The notes under the pieces were generated by a model, which was given only the letters and a program-made list of their open reading frames with translations, ran no database searches and had not been told where the DNA came from. Made by a program: the position numbers and the translations under genes. Positions 1-5,493 of a stretch of 7,871 nt of DNA are shown here, piece by piece. Location of the stretch: NCBI GenBank assembly GCA_003512875.1, contig DONZ01000144.1, positions 1-7,871 on the forward strand, written 5' to 3'. Every line of letters begins with the position of its first letter. Within the stretch, counting starts at the first letter, position 1. The DNA is from Desulfovibrio sp. Lineage in GTDB: Bacteria; Desulfobacterota; Desulfovibrionia; Desulfovibrionales; Desulfovibrionaceae.

Positions 1-258
1 GCGTTGCTGCAAACCTTTTTTGAACGCCCCGATCGGTCCGGTCCGCATGGCGCGTCCGAACGTCATTTCGGCAATAACCCCGGTCAAGCCGAGCAAAACT
101 GTAAAAAGCATAAAAGGAATTAAAAAAACAGCTCCGCCGAATTCTCCGACACGATAGGGAAAAAGCCAAATCGCTCCAATGCCCACGGCAGATCCCACAC
201 AGGACAAAATAAACCCTACTCTTGATTTGAAAGAATCCCTTTGCTCCATTTGCGCCAT
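1..258 (-). CDS. Sodium-dependent transporter, NSS/SNF family (N-terminal 86 residues; C-terminus beyond window)
   Basis: This is the first 86 codons of an inner-membrane, probably Na+-coupled transporter of amino acids or related small molecules. It starts at ATG 258, preceded by AGAGG five bases upstream, and runs off the left edge. After a short polar N-terminus (MAQMEQRDSFKS), residues 13-36 read RVGFILSCVGSAVGIG then AIWLFPYR, the unwound TM1 signature of the family. GEFGGAVFLIPFMLF begins TM2, and GLTGVIAEMTFGRAMRTGP follows. The IWxFPYR and AEMxFGRA wording resembles the bacterial YhdH/YocR-type branch. In LeuT the motif is GLGNFLRFP; here the Na1-ligand Asn is Ala29 and the gating Arg is Leu32. 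It has its own promoter and is separated by 150 bp from the preceding gene, so it is probably transcribed alone. Family assignment is firm; the substrate is unknown. Confidence 0.9.
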   Translation of the reverse strand, partial: MAQMEQRDSFKSRVGFILSCVGSAVGIGAIWLFPYRVGEFGGAVFLIPFMLFTVLLGLTGVIAEMTFGRAMRTGPIGAFKKGLQQR

Positions 259-287
259 AACAACCTCTTTAACGTAATACTTTCTTC

Positions 288-316
288 AGTATAATGAAAA
301 CGCCTTTTTGTGTACA
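288..316 (-). promoter_or_regulatory. Predicted sigma-70 promoter of the NSS transporter gene
   Basis: On the minus strand a -35-like TGTACA (311-316) and a -10 TATACT (288-293) are separated by exactly 17 bp. A start near 281 would give a leader of about 23 nt carrying the AGAGG ribosome-binding site. The -35 matches consensus at four of six positions. The region around it (316-400) is very AT-rich, so chance matches are possible. Confidence 0.5.
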
Positions 317-408
317 GAAATAAAATTTTATTTTTATTCAATAATTCAAATATATTATAGAAAAATCAATAAAAAACTCCGAACTTCGTAAAACAATGGA
401 CTATCCCC

Positions 409-1209
409 TCAAGACAGCGCCCCGCTTCCTTTCATTTTTTTGCCGGCATAAACCACTAAAAGCGAATAAAGCACCGTGCTTGCGCAGGAAAGCCCGCCGG
501 CTAAAATATAAACAAAGCTGATATGATAGTGCAAAACAGTCAGCATGACAGTGCACGCAAAAACAGCCGTTCCGAGCCAACCTGCCGTAAAACCGCGCAG
601 AACAGCAACCGTTGTATACACGCCGTTGGCAATATGCGTGAAAGGAGCAATCACCACAATCATAATCGGAAAACAGCTTATATTTCCGCTCCATTGCGGA
701 CCAAGGAAATGAGCAGATTCTGTCACGCCATAAACCATAAAAGAACCAAACAAAATTTGCACCCAAATAATCCAACGGGGTCGTGTTGTCTTATAACTTT
801 CAAGCTTTGGGCGAGGCAAAAGCAAAGACGCAATTAAAAAAGCACCGCAGGCAAGCAAAATCACAAAAGGTGAAAACTGAGGCAAATAATGCAAAAAATA
901 TCCGATACAGAAATAAGCTGCAACAGAGCAAGGCAAAGCAAGCCACCATTTGCCCCCGAAAACCGCAATCCACGCATAAACCAATGCCGTTACCGTGCAG
1001 CCGAGCAAACCGATTAAACTGTTATATGAAGCAAGGAGAGCAAATTCCGCTCCCTGTTCATAGGTGATAAAAAAAGAAATAGGTCCGGAGAAAATGGGAA
1101 GCCCTGCGAATATTCCCCCGACAAATGCCCCCCAGCGTTTGACCAAATAGGTAGTAATCAAAATCACTACGGGCACTGTAAGCAACTTATATAAAACAAT
1201 AAAATCCAT
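409..1209 (-). CDS. Uncharacterised multi-spanning integral membrane protein
   Basis: This hydrophobic protein of 266 residues (270 if GTG 1221 is the start) has about eight or nine likely membrane helices spread over its whole length and a short basic C-terminus (GKKMKGSG). I prefer ATG 1209 because the protein then begins MDFIVLYKLL. Neither ATG 1209 nor GTG 1221 has a good Shine-Dalgarno, and an in-frame stop at 1243-1245 excludes anything longer. The motif near residues 29-60 of the long form, RWGAFVGGIFAGLPIFSGP followed by an EQG, resembles a widespread group of unnamed bacterial membrane proteins, but I cannot give a function. A second GxxxxxG...FPI...G pattern at 174-217 can be aligned without gaps to 31-74, suggesting an internal duplication typical of transporters. 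It appears monocistronic, with its own promoter and the ferritin terminator upstream. The stop lies 150 bp before the NSS transporter; I saw no clear terminator between them. Confidence 0.85.
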   Translation of the reverse strand: MDFIVLYKLLTVPVVILITTYLVKRWGAFVGGIFAGLPIFSGPISFFITYEQGAEFALLASYNSLIGLLGCTVTALVYAWIAVFGGKWWLALPCSVAAYFCIGYFLHYLPQFSPFVILLACGAFLIASLLLPRPKLESYKTTRPRWIIWVQILFGSFMVYGVTESAHFLGPQWSGNISCFPIMIVVIAPFTHIANGVYTTVAVLRGFTAGWLGTAVFACTVMLTVLHYHISFVYILAGGLSCASTVLYSLLVVYAGKKMKGSGALS

Positions 1210-1241
1210 TTCAAAAACCACGCTGAAACTATCTTCGCAAT

Positions 1242-1277
1242 CTTATAAACCCATTTGGGTGAATTGTTAAGAACAAT
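1242..1277 (-). promoter_or_regulatory. Predicted promoter of the membrane-protein gene with two overlapping inverted repeats
   Basis: On the minus strand a -35 TTAACA (1265-1270) and a -10 TATAAG (1242-1247) are 17 bp apart. ATTGTT-AAG-AACAAT (1263-1277) is a perfect 6-3-6 inverted repeat covering the -35. ACCCA-TT-TGGGT (1249-1260) is a 5-2-5 inverted repeat in the spacer. Their placement is what operator sites for a dimeric regulator would look like. No regulator gene is visible in the window. The hexamers are good but not perfect. Confidence 0.5.
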
Positions 1278-1443
1278 CTAAAGGTGATTTTTCCGCTTTT
1301 CGCTCAAAATGCCATGAAAAATTATGAGCGCCAAACGCATTTTTATTGGTAACACAAGAAATTGACAGCTTTTTTCCTATCCCTCTTCCTATCTAAAACA
1401 CAATGTACAGATTTATTACAATAAGAACAACATATTACGAATA

Positions 1444-1472
1444 CAAAAAAACCACTCGCTAACGAGTGGTTT
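1444..1472 (-). terminator. Rho-independent terminator of the ferritin gene
   Basis: CCACTCG-CTAA-CGAGTGG (1452-1469) is a perfect 7-bp GC-containing stem, extended by A:U pairs to 1449-1472. Read on the minus strand, it is followed by a run of seven T (T7GTA). It lies about 34 bp after the ferritin stop codon and fits an intrinsic terminator for that single gene. Because flanking A and T residues also pair, some activity on the plus strand is possible. Confidence 0.9.
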
Positions 1473-1505
1473 CTATGCTGGCAATTTATGCAAAAAATAT
1501 TGACA

Positions 1506-2015
1506 TCAGCCAATGACAGGAGCGACAAACGTACGCGTAGCAAGGTCTTTGTCAAGCATGAAAAGAGCTTTCTTATCATCTCCGATAAGGCGGAGTGTCG
1601 CAAGCAGACGTCCGACATTCGCTTCTTCTTCCACTTGTTCTTTTAAATACCAGTCAAGAAAGCTCAACGCCGCGCGGTCACGCACATCTTCCGCAACGTC
1701 CATAAGGGCGTTGATACGGGAAGTGACAAATTCTTCATGACGGAGAACATGTTCAAAAATAGTCAAGGGAGTATCGCCTTCGACAACCGGTTTTTCAATG
1801 GCTTCAAGCTGAAGTTTTCCGCCCCGTTCATTCATGTAATCAAACATTCCCATAGCATGGGCGTGTTCTTCCTGAACTTGCACATCAAACCAATTCGCAA
1901 ATCCTTGCAGATTTTGTTCTTGGAAATAAATCTTCATGGCAAGATAAAGATATTCGGAATATAATTCCTTATTGATTTGATCATTAAATGCTTTCTGCAA
2001 TTTTTTGTTCATCAT
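1506..2015 (-). CDS. ftnA: Non-haem bacterial ferritin (FtnA type)
   Basis: This is a cytoplasmic iron-storage protein that oxidises Fe(II) at a di-iron centre and stores mineralised Fe(III) inside a 24-subunit shell. It has 169 residues, close to the usual length for bacterial ferritins. Counting from ATG 2015, every ferroxidase ligand known from E. coli FtnA falls at the same number: Glu17 (NKELYSEY), Glu50 and His53 (QEEHAH), Glu94 (RHEEF), Gln127 and Glu130 (KEQVEEE). AGGAG lies five bases before ATG 2015; the adjacent ATG 2012 is an alternative. The four-helix pattern is intact, and the context of the haem-ligand methionine of bacterioferritins is absent. The gene stands alone, with its own promoter, a leader hairpin and a strong terminator. 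In an anaerobe such a protein commonly serves both iron storage and oxygen or peroxide tolerance; this role is inferred. Family assignment is firm. Confidence 0.97.
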   Translation of the reverse strand: MMNKKLQKAFNDQINKELYSEYLYLAMKIYFQEQNLQGFANWFDVQVQEEHAHAMGMFDYMNERGGKLQLEAIEKPVVEGDTPLTIFEHVLRHEEFVTSRINALMDVAEDVRDRAALSFLDWYLKEQVEEEANVGRLLATLRLIGDDKKALFMLDKDLATRTFVAPVIG

Positions 2016-2020
2016 AATTT

Positions 2021-2025
2021 CTCCT
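2021..2025 (-). promoter_or_regulatory. Ribosome-binding site of ferritin
   Basis: AGGAG on the minus strand lies five bases before ATG 2015 and eight before ATG 2012. It supports starting at this pair rather than at the longer upstream reading (2042), which would run through the leader hairpin. Confidence 0.75.
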
Positions 2026-2031
2026 ATTTTT

Positions 2032-2054
2032 AAAGTAACCAAGCCTGTTACTTT
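2032..2054 (-). repeat. Perfect inverted repeat (8-7-8) in the ferritin leader
   Basis: AAAGTAAC (2032-2039) and GTTACTTT (2047-2054) are perfect inverted arms around a 7-nt loop, immediately upstream of the ferritin ribosome-binding site. If transcription starts near 2064, the element lies entirely in the untranslated leader. In the minus direction it is followed by A residues, so it is not a terminator for ferritin. In the plus direction it is followed by a T run and resembles a weak terminator. A related AGTTACCAA lies at 2076-2084, overlapping the -10, and matches AGTAACCAA at 2034-2042 in eight of nine positions. It may be a protein operator or an RNA control hairpin. Confidence 0.55.
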
Positions 2055-2070
2055 TTTTAATCATTAAAAA

Positions 2071-2100
2071 TATATAGTTACCAAATCAACACATTGTCAA
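2071..2100 (-). promoter_or_regulatory. Predicted sigma-70 promoter of ferritin
   Basis: On the minus strand a consensus -35 TTGACA (2095-2100) is followed by TATATA (2071-2076) with an 18-bp spacer, or CTATAT with 17 bp. A start near 2064 would leave a leader of about 49 nt containing the inverted repeat at 2032-2054. A TTGTCA (2094-2099) and TGACAA (2124-2129) pair forms a wider inverted repeat starting at the -35 and reaching upstream of it. I see no clear Fur-box consensus. Confidence 0.6.
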
Positions 2101-3012
2101 GAATAATTTTTGATAATTCCCATTGACAATTAAGTCAAAACAAGAAAATCCACCTGCTGCTGCGCGGCATTATTCCGAATGAACGGCAATCCTGCAATGT
2201 TCACGTATTATCACCGGCAATGACTGTCAAATGAAAAATGCCCGAACAACATTTAAAAATTTTTTCAAGTTACGTGTCAGGCTGTCACCTTAAAACATTT
2301 TGGATTTACTACTTTTGGCACGTTATTGCCGAATTAACAAAAAGCAATTTATCCTTTCTTAGCTTTCAAATAATAAAATAGCGATAATTCCTGAAAAAAA
2401 CAGATGAAATAGTTATCCCAATATTTTTTATACAACAGGTCGTGTTTCTTGCGGCATTCTGTTAATACATTCCAAATACAAAAAATTTCAGATTGCCAAA
2501 GTTTTTCGTAAAGATAACAGTATGCCGGAATACAAACACAGTACGTTTCCACCTTTTTGCTCGTTCGTATCATGTGCAGCGGTGACATAAGGCAGTCCAT
2601 TCTTTTCGGCTTGTTTGGCAACAGCCTTACCCTGCCGTTGAAACAATTCCGTTATGTTGAAACGCTCTGCGAAGCCCGTAACCGACATCTAATGTGCATG
2701 CATATCAATTTTTATAAAGCTAATCTGATAATTATTGCTTTAAAAAAGAGCATGAGTTTATGCTTGCAATTGCTGAAAGTTCATAGCATATTGATCTTCA
2801 TAAAAAAGCTCAATATCCTCAATGCGTAAAATCAAAAGAAGCTAAAAAGTTATTATGAGCTCCGTCTTTAAAAATATGAAACCGCTCTATACTCTTCAAA
2901 AATTTCCATAAAAACACTCGTTCAGTTTCAAGTGTTGAAGTGTTCATTTAATATTAAACTGCCCCCAAAAGCTTCCTCTGAAAAATAAAAGACTGTACCT
3001 AGTTATAAAACA
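2101..3012. other. About 900-bp stretch with no convincing intact gene, between ferritin and rplL
   Basis: No reading frame here has both a good ribosome-binding site and a recognisable product. The stretch is AT-rich apart from a more GC-rich patch near 2150-2225. It contains several short minus-strand coding-like stretches in different frames (2349-2947, listed separately). There is an 8-bp tandem near-repeat, AGTGTTGA/AGTGTTCA (2931-2946), and a weak hairpin with a T run on the minus strand (AGCAT/ATGCT near 2745-2765). In most bacteria rpoB and rpoC would occupy this position after rplL; I find no trace of either. Confidence 0.7.
2349..2947 (-). pseudogene. Possible decayed coding region, unrecognised
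   Basis: In transcription order, protein-like stretches appear in changing frames. A 42-codon frame at 2947-2819 begins MNTSTLETERVFLWKFLK. A second stretch near 2840-2765, out of frame with the first, contains RIEDIELFYEDQYAMNFQQL and ends at a stop. A 66-codon frame at 2688-2488 includes the rather convincing ITELFQRQGKAVAKQAEKNG and LPYVTAAHD. A further frame ends at 2349 with KKHDLLYKKYWDNY. None has a good Shine-Dalgarno. The order and strand would fit one gene broken by frameshifts and stops. I do not recognise the family, and the pieces could instead be chance frames in non-coding DNA. Confidence 0.25.
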
Positions 3013-3040
3013 ATACAAAAAAGACCCCAAAAGGGGTCTT
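3013..3040 (-). terminator. Rho-independent terminator after rplL
   Basis: AAGACCCC-AAAA-GGGGTCTT (3021-3040) is a perfect 8-bp stem with a four-base loop. On the minus strand it is followed by a T-rich tract (TTTTTTGTATTG including the stem's last bases). It lies about 28 bp after the rplL stop and should end the ribosomal-protein transcript. No continuing gene such as rpoB lies beyond it, so it appears to be a final terminator rather than the partial attenuator known between rplL and rpoB in E. coli. Confidence 0.92.
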
Positions 3041-3068
3041 CATATTTTGAAACTGTGTAAAATCGGAA

Positions 3069-3455
3069 TTACTTAATTTCAACAGTCGCACCGGCTTCGG
3101 TGAGTTGTTTCTTAGCTTCTTCAGCTTCTTCTTTGGAAACTGCTTCTTTAAGAGTTGCGGGAGTTCCGTCAACTTTGTCTTTTGCTTCTTTAAGTCCGAG
3201 ACCGGTAAGAGCACGAACAACTTTGATAACGCCGATTTTGTTAGCGCCGGCATCTTTCAAGATGATGTCGAATTCTGTTTTTTCTTCTTCAGCAGGAGCA
3301 GCAGCACCGCCGGCAGCAGGAGCCATTACCATTGCAGCAGCAGGAGCAGCAGCGGAAACGCCGAATTTTTCTTCCAATTCTTTGATGAACTCAGAAAGTT
3401 CAAGTACAGTCATATTAGCAATAAAATCAACAACTTGTTCTTTAGTTACAGACAT
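3069..3455 (-). CDS. rplL: 50S ribosomal protein L7/L12
   Basis: This is the stalk protein of the large ribosomal subunit. Dimers bind L10 and recruit translational GTPases such as EF-Tu, encoded at the head of this operon, to the ribosome. It has 128 residues, slightly more than the usual 120-125. An N-terminal dimerisation domain (about 1-33) is followed by a flexible Ala/Pro-rich hinge (about 34-58, with SAAAPAAA and [14 protein letters not shown]). A C-terminal factor-binding domain (about 59-128) carries [20 protein letters not shown], the conserved helix patch. AAGGAG (3463-3468) lies seven bases before ATG 3455. The gene follows rplJ after 51 bp and ends the cluster. It would be co-regulated with rplJ through the L10 leader. 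Assignment is certain. Confidence 0.99.
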   Translation of the reverse strand: MSVTKEQVVDFIANMTVLELSEFIKELEEKFGVSAAAPAAAMVMAPAAGGAAAPAEEEKTEFDIILKDAGANKIGVIKVVRALTGLGLKEAKDKVDGTPATLKEAVSKEEAEEAKKQLTEAGATVEIK

Positions 3456-3506
3456 GGGATTTCTCCTTGAAATTTTGTAATAATCTTTGGCAAAAAATTA
3501 ATAAAA

Positions 3507-4025
3507 TTATGCAGCTTTCTTGGACTCAAGGTCTTTAAGCGCATAAAGAAGCGGACGGACCATATTGGCCATGAGAGATACCAAACCGGTTGGTACTTGG
3601 TTCATAGTGCCAAGAGCTTGTGCAATAAGCTGTTCCTTGCTTGGCATCTTAGCGAGAGCATCAACATCAGCCTGAGATAATGCTTTTCCTTCTAAGCTAC
3701 CGCAACGGATTGCAAACAACTTACTGTCTTTAGCAAAGTCACTAACCACTTTGGCAACAGCCACAGGGTCACTGAATCCAAGAGCAATGGCGCAGTTTTC
3801 TTTGAAATTTTCAGAGATTACTGCATGCGTAGTGTCAGATAAAGCAATACGTGCAAGAGTGTTTTTTACAACATAATATTCACCGCCGGCTTGACGGATT
3901 TTTACTCTTAACGCGGTCAGCTCTTCCACACTCATACCCTTGAAATCAGTAACTACAACAATAGAAGCATCCGCAGCTTTTGCACGGACTTGTTCTATAA
4001 TCGCAGCTTTTTCTGACTTATTCAC
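3507..4025 (-). CDS. rplJ: 50S ribosomal protein L10
   Basis: L10 is the base of the ribosomal stalk: its N-terminal domain binds 23S rRNA with L11, and its C-terminal helix holds L7/L12 dimers. The L10-L12 complex also represses its own mRNA. I start at GTG 4025, giving 172 residues (first reading [18 protein letters not shown] after the initiator), the normal length and N-terminus for the family. AAGGAG (4032-4037) lies six bases upstream. An in-frame ATG at 4073 would add 16 residues that belong to the leader RNA and have no family counterpart. [30 protein letters not shown] and the C-terminal [17 protein letters not shown] are typical. A 169-bp leader separates it from rplA. Confidence 0.98.
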   Translation of the reverse strand: MNKSEKAAIIEQVRAKAADASIVVVTDFKGMSVEELTALRVKIRQAGGEYYVVKNTLARIALSDTTHAVISENFKENCAIALGFSDPVAVAKVVSDFAKDSKLFAIRCGSLEGKALSQADVDALAKMPSKEQLIAQALGTMNQVPTGLVSLMANMVRPLLYALKDLESKKAA

Positions 4026-4031
4026 GTGAAA

Positions 4032-4037
4032 CTCCTT
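4032..4037 (-). promoter_or_regulatory. Shine-Dalgarno that fixes the GTG start of rplJ
   Basis: AAGGAG on the minus strand, six bases before GTG 4025. It lies inside the frame that a 4073 start would translate, and so argues for the shorter L10. Confidence 0.85.
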
Positions 4038-4059
4038 CACGTTAGGGTTTGAAATCTGG

Positions 4060-4140
4060 AAATGCCGAGCCAAAGAAAATGTCTAGGCAGGATTTAGGAA
4101 CCTGCTGTCTTCGACTCGAAAATTTCAGCCTTAGCCATAT
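4060..4140 (-). ncRNA. Ribosomal protein L10 leader (autoregulatory mRNA element)
   Basis: The core on the minus strand runs from 4115 to 4081: GTCGAAGACA, then GCAGG, a 9-nt loop (TTCCTAAAT), CCTGC and CTAGAC. GCAGG (4101-4105 on plus as CCTGC) pairs with CCTGC (4087-4091 as GCAGG), and outer GTC pairs with GAC. The asymmetric GAAGACA side has the look of the kink-turn recognised by L10 in the leaders of many bacterial rplJL transcripts. The element sits just upstream of rplJ, where the L10-L12 complex is known to bind and reduce translation. The core is clear; the outer limits given are approximate. Confidence 0.8.
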
Positions 4141-4160
4141 ATCATATTAAACCATATAAA

Positions 4161-4190
4161 GAAGAATATAGCCATAAAGGCTATATCTTC
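4161..4190 (-). promoter_or_regulatory. Hairpin in the rplA-rplJ gap: possible attenuator, terminator or RNA processing site
   Basis: ATATAGCC (4166-4173) and GGCTATAT (4179-4186) form an 8-bp stem with a five-base loop. GAAG/CTTC (4161-4164 and 4187-4190) extends it past a one-base bulge. It begins four bases after the rplA stop. On the minus strand it is followed by TTTATATGG, a poor T tract, so full termination is unlikely. The same DNA also reads as TTGAAG-16 bp-TATATT on the minus strand (4187-4192 and 4165-4170), a plausible internal promoter for rplJL. The two readings are alternatives. Confidence 0.45.
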
Positions 4191-4194
4191 AAAA

Positions 4195-4902
4195 TCAGTT
4201 TTCCATGAACTTTCTAATAAGGGTTGGATCAACCTTGAAACCGGGTCCCATAGTGGTTGAAACAGCCATTTTTGTCATGTAGGTACCTTTTGCGGCACTT
4301 GGTTTCAAGCGCTGCACTGCATCCAAAAGAGCTTTCAAGTTATCTTGGATTTTTTCCGCACCGAAAGAAACTTTACCGAGCGGAGCATGAAGAACACCGG
4401 CTTTGTCAACTTTAAAATCAACCTTACCCGCTTTCAATTCTTCAACTGCTTTTGCAACATCAAAAGTAACCGTGCCGGTTTTTGCGTTTGGCATAAGTCC
4501 GCGAGGTCCGAGCTGACGGCCCACCTGACCAACCAAAGCCATTACATCGGGAGTTGCAACGGCTGCGTCAAAATCAAGGTTGCCAGCTTTGATGCTGTCA
4601 ACCAAATCTTCCGCACCTACGATATCAGCTCCTGCTGCCTTTGCTTCCGCTTGTTTGTCACCTTTGCAGAAAACGGCAACACGTACGGTTTTACCTAAAC
4701 CGTGAGGAAGAGAAACAGCACCGCGAACCATTTGGTCGGAATATTTTGGGTCAACACCTAAGTTGAGAGCCACGTCAACTGTTTCATCAAATTTTGCATA
4801 GGAAGCAGCCAGTGATTTTTGCACTGCTTCTTCCACAGTAAAAAGAGAAGCCAAATCAACTCCTTCTACTGATTTACGATATTTTTTTCCATGTTTGGGC
4901 AT
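4195..4902 (-). CDS. rplA: 50S ribosomal protein L1
   Basis: L1 forms the mobile L1 stalk of the large subunit, which moves deacylated tRNA out of the E site; it also represses translation of the L11-L1 mRNA. The 235 residues match the family's normal length. It starts [16 protein letters not shown] at ATG 4902 with AAGGGAA just upstream. Family landmarks are the RNA-binding [20 protein letters not shown] and [21 protein letters not shown], the domain-II region with [13 protein letters not shown], the signature [18 protein letters not shown], and the C-terminal [13 protein letters not shown]. It lies between rplK and rplJ as in nearly all bacteria. The 119-nt gap from rplK is long for a tightly packed operon and may contain its control site. 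Confidence 0.99.
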   Translation of the reverse strand: MPKHGKKYRKSVEGVDLASLFTVEEAVQKSLAASYAKFDETVDVALNLGVDPKYSDQMVRGAVSLPHGLGKTVRVAVFCKGDKQAEAKAAGADIVGAEDLVDSIKAGNLDFDAAVATPDVMALVGQVGRQLGPRGLMPNAKTGTVTFDVAKAVEELKAGKVDFKVDKAGVLHAPLGKVSFGAEKIQDNLKALLDAVQRLKPSAAKGTYMTKMAVSTTMGPGFKVDPTLIRKFMEN

Positions 4903-5021
4903 TGGTATTTCCCTTCTTTGCTCTATTCGTTTTGAATCTCCTACCCCTTACAGGTAGTACTGCCGAGTCCAACGATAAAACACGCGAATTTCACGTACAA
5001 TCGATTGGAAAACTGCCCTAA
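4903..5021 (-). promoter_or_regulatory. rplK-rplA leader with hairpin, candidate L1 autoregulatory site
   Basis: This 119-nt gap has no coding sequence. On the minus strand it contains GGACTCGGCAGTA followed by a hairpin, CTACC-TGTAAGG-GGTAG (4941-4957), then GGAG. In Firmicutes the L1 control RNA lies in this same gap, while in E. coli it precedes rplK. Position and structure make an L1-binding site plausible here, but I cannot match it base for base to the known L1 motif. Confidence 0.35.
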
Positions 5022-5447
5022 TTAACCTTTTATTTCAAGTCCCATTGAACGTGCTGTGCCTTCAATGTTTTTAATAGCACCTTCAAGGTCTTTGCAGTTG
5101 AGGTCAGGCATTTTAACTTTTGCAATTTCTTCAACCTGAGCTTTAGTTACTGAACCGACTTTTTTACGGTTTGGCTCACCGGAACCTTTTTCTGTTTTGG
5201 CAGCTTTTAAAAGCAATACCGGAGCAGGCGGGGTTTTGGTGATAAAAGTAAAAGAGCGATCAGCATAAACAGTGATAATTACAGGAATAATCATTCCTTT
5301 TTGGTCTTGTGTGCGAGCATTGAACTCTTTACAAAAGCCCATGATATTAACACCGTGTTGACCTAAAGCAGGACCAACAGGAGGAGATGGGTTAGCAGCT
5401 CCGGCTGGGATTTGCAATTTGATTTTGCCTACTTCTTTCTTGGCCAT
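5022..5447 (-). CDS. rplK: 50S ribosomal protein L11
   Basis: L11 binds the 23S rRNA GTPase-associated region at the base of the stalk, works with elongation factors, and is the target site of thiostrepton. The 141 residues equal the usual length. The N-terminal domain has [20 protein letters not shown] with the prolines of the antibiotic and factor contact region, then [16 protein letters not shown]. The C-terminal RNA-binding domain includes [26 protein letters not shown] and the final [13 protein letters not shown]. It starts at ATG 5447 after AAGGAAATCATC. It follows nusG after 46 bp and should share its transcript. Assignment is certain. Confidence 0.99.
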   Translation of the reverse strand: MAKKEVGKIKLQIPAGAANPSPPVGPALGQHGVNIMGFCKEFNARTQDQKGMIIPVIITVYADRSFTFITKTPPAPVLLLKAAKTEKGSGEPNRKKVGSVTKAQVEEIAKVKMPDLNCKDLEGAIKNIEGTARSMGLEIKG

Positions 5448-5493
5448 GATGATTTCCTTTATATAGCCCGAATATTAGACTTAATATAAGGCG

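Noticed and set aside
1301..1330. Inverted repeat CGCTCA/TGAGCG with an 18-nt spacer
   Set aside because: Six-base arms with a wide AT-rich spacer are weak, and it does not sit at a predicted promoter or gene end.
1362..1395. Plus-strand TTGACA followed by TATCTA, a possible promoter
   Set aside because: The spacing is 22 bp and no plus-strand gene lies downstream.
2238..2381. Plus-strand 47-codon frame starting MPEQHLKIFSSYV
   Set aside because: No ribosome-binding site, no promoter, no recognisable family; expected by chance in AT-rich DNA.
2744..2765. AGCAT/ATGCT hairpin followed by T6 on the minus strand
   Set aside because: The stem has only five pairs and no credible gene precedes it, so it is not called as a terminator.
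2913..2946. AACACT/AGTGTT arms and the AGTGTTGA/AGTGTTCA tandem, as a regulatory repeat or CRISPR-like unit
   Set aside because: Only two 8-bp units with one mismatch and no spacer pattern; too little to call.
3100..3480. Long plus-strand open frames opposite rplL
   Set aside because: They are antisense shadows of the codon-biased rplL gene, with low-complexity Ser/Ala or Phe content and no ribosome-binding site.
4026..4073. N-terminal extension of rplJ from ATG 4073
   Set aside because: It overlaps leader RNA, adds residues absent from L10 proteins, and ignores the AAGGAG six bases before GTG 4025.
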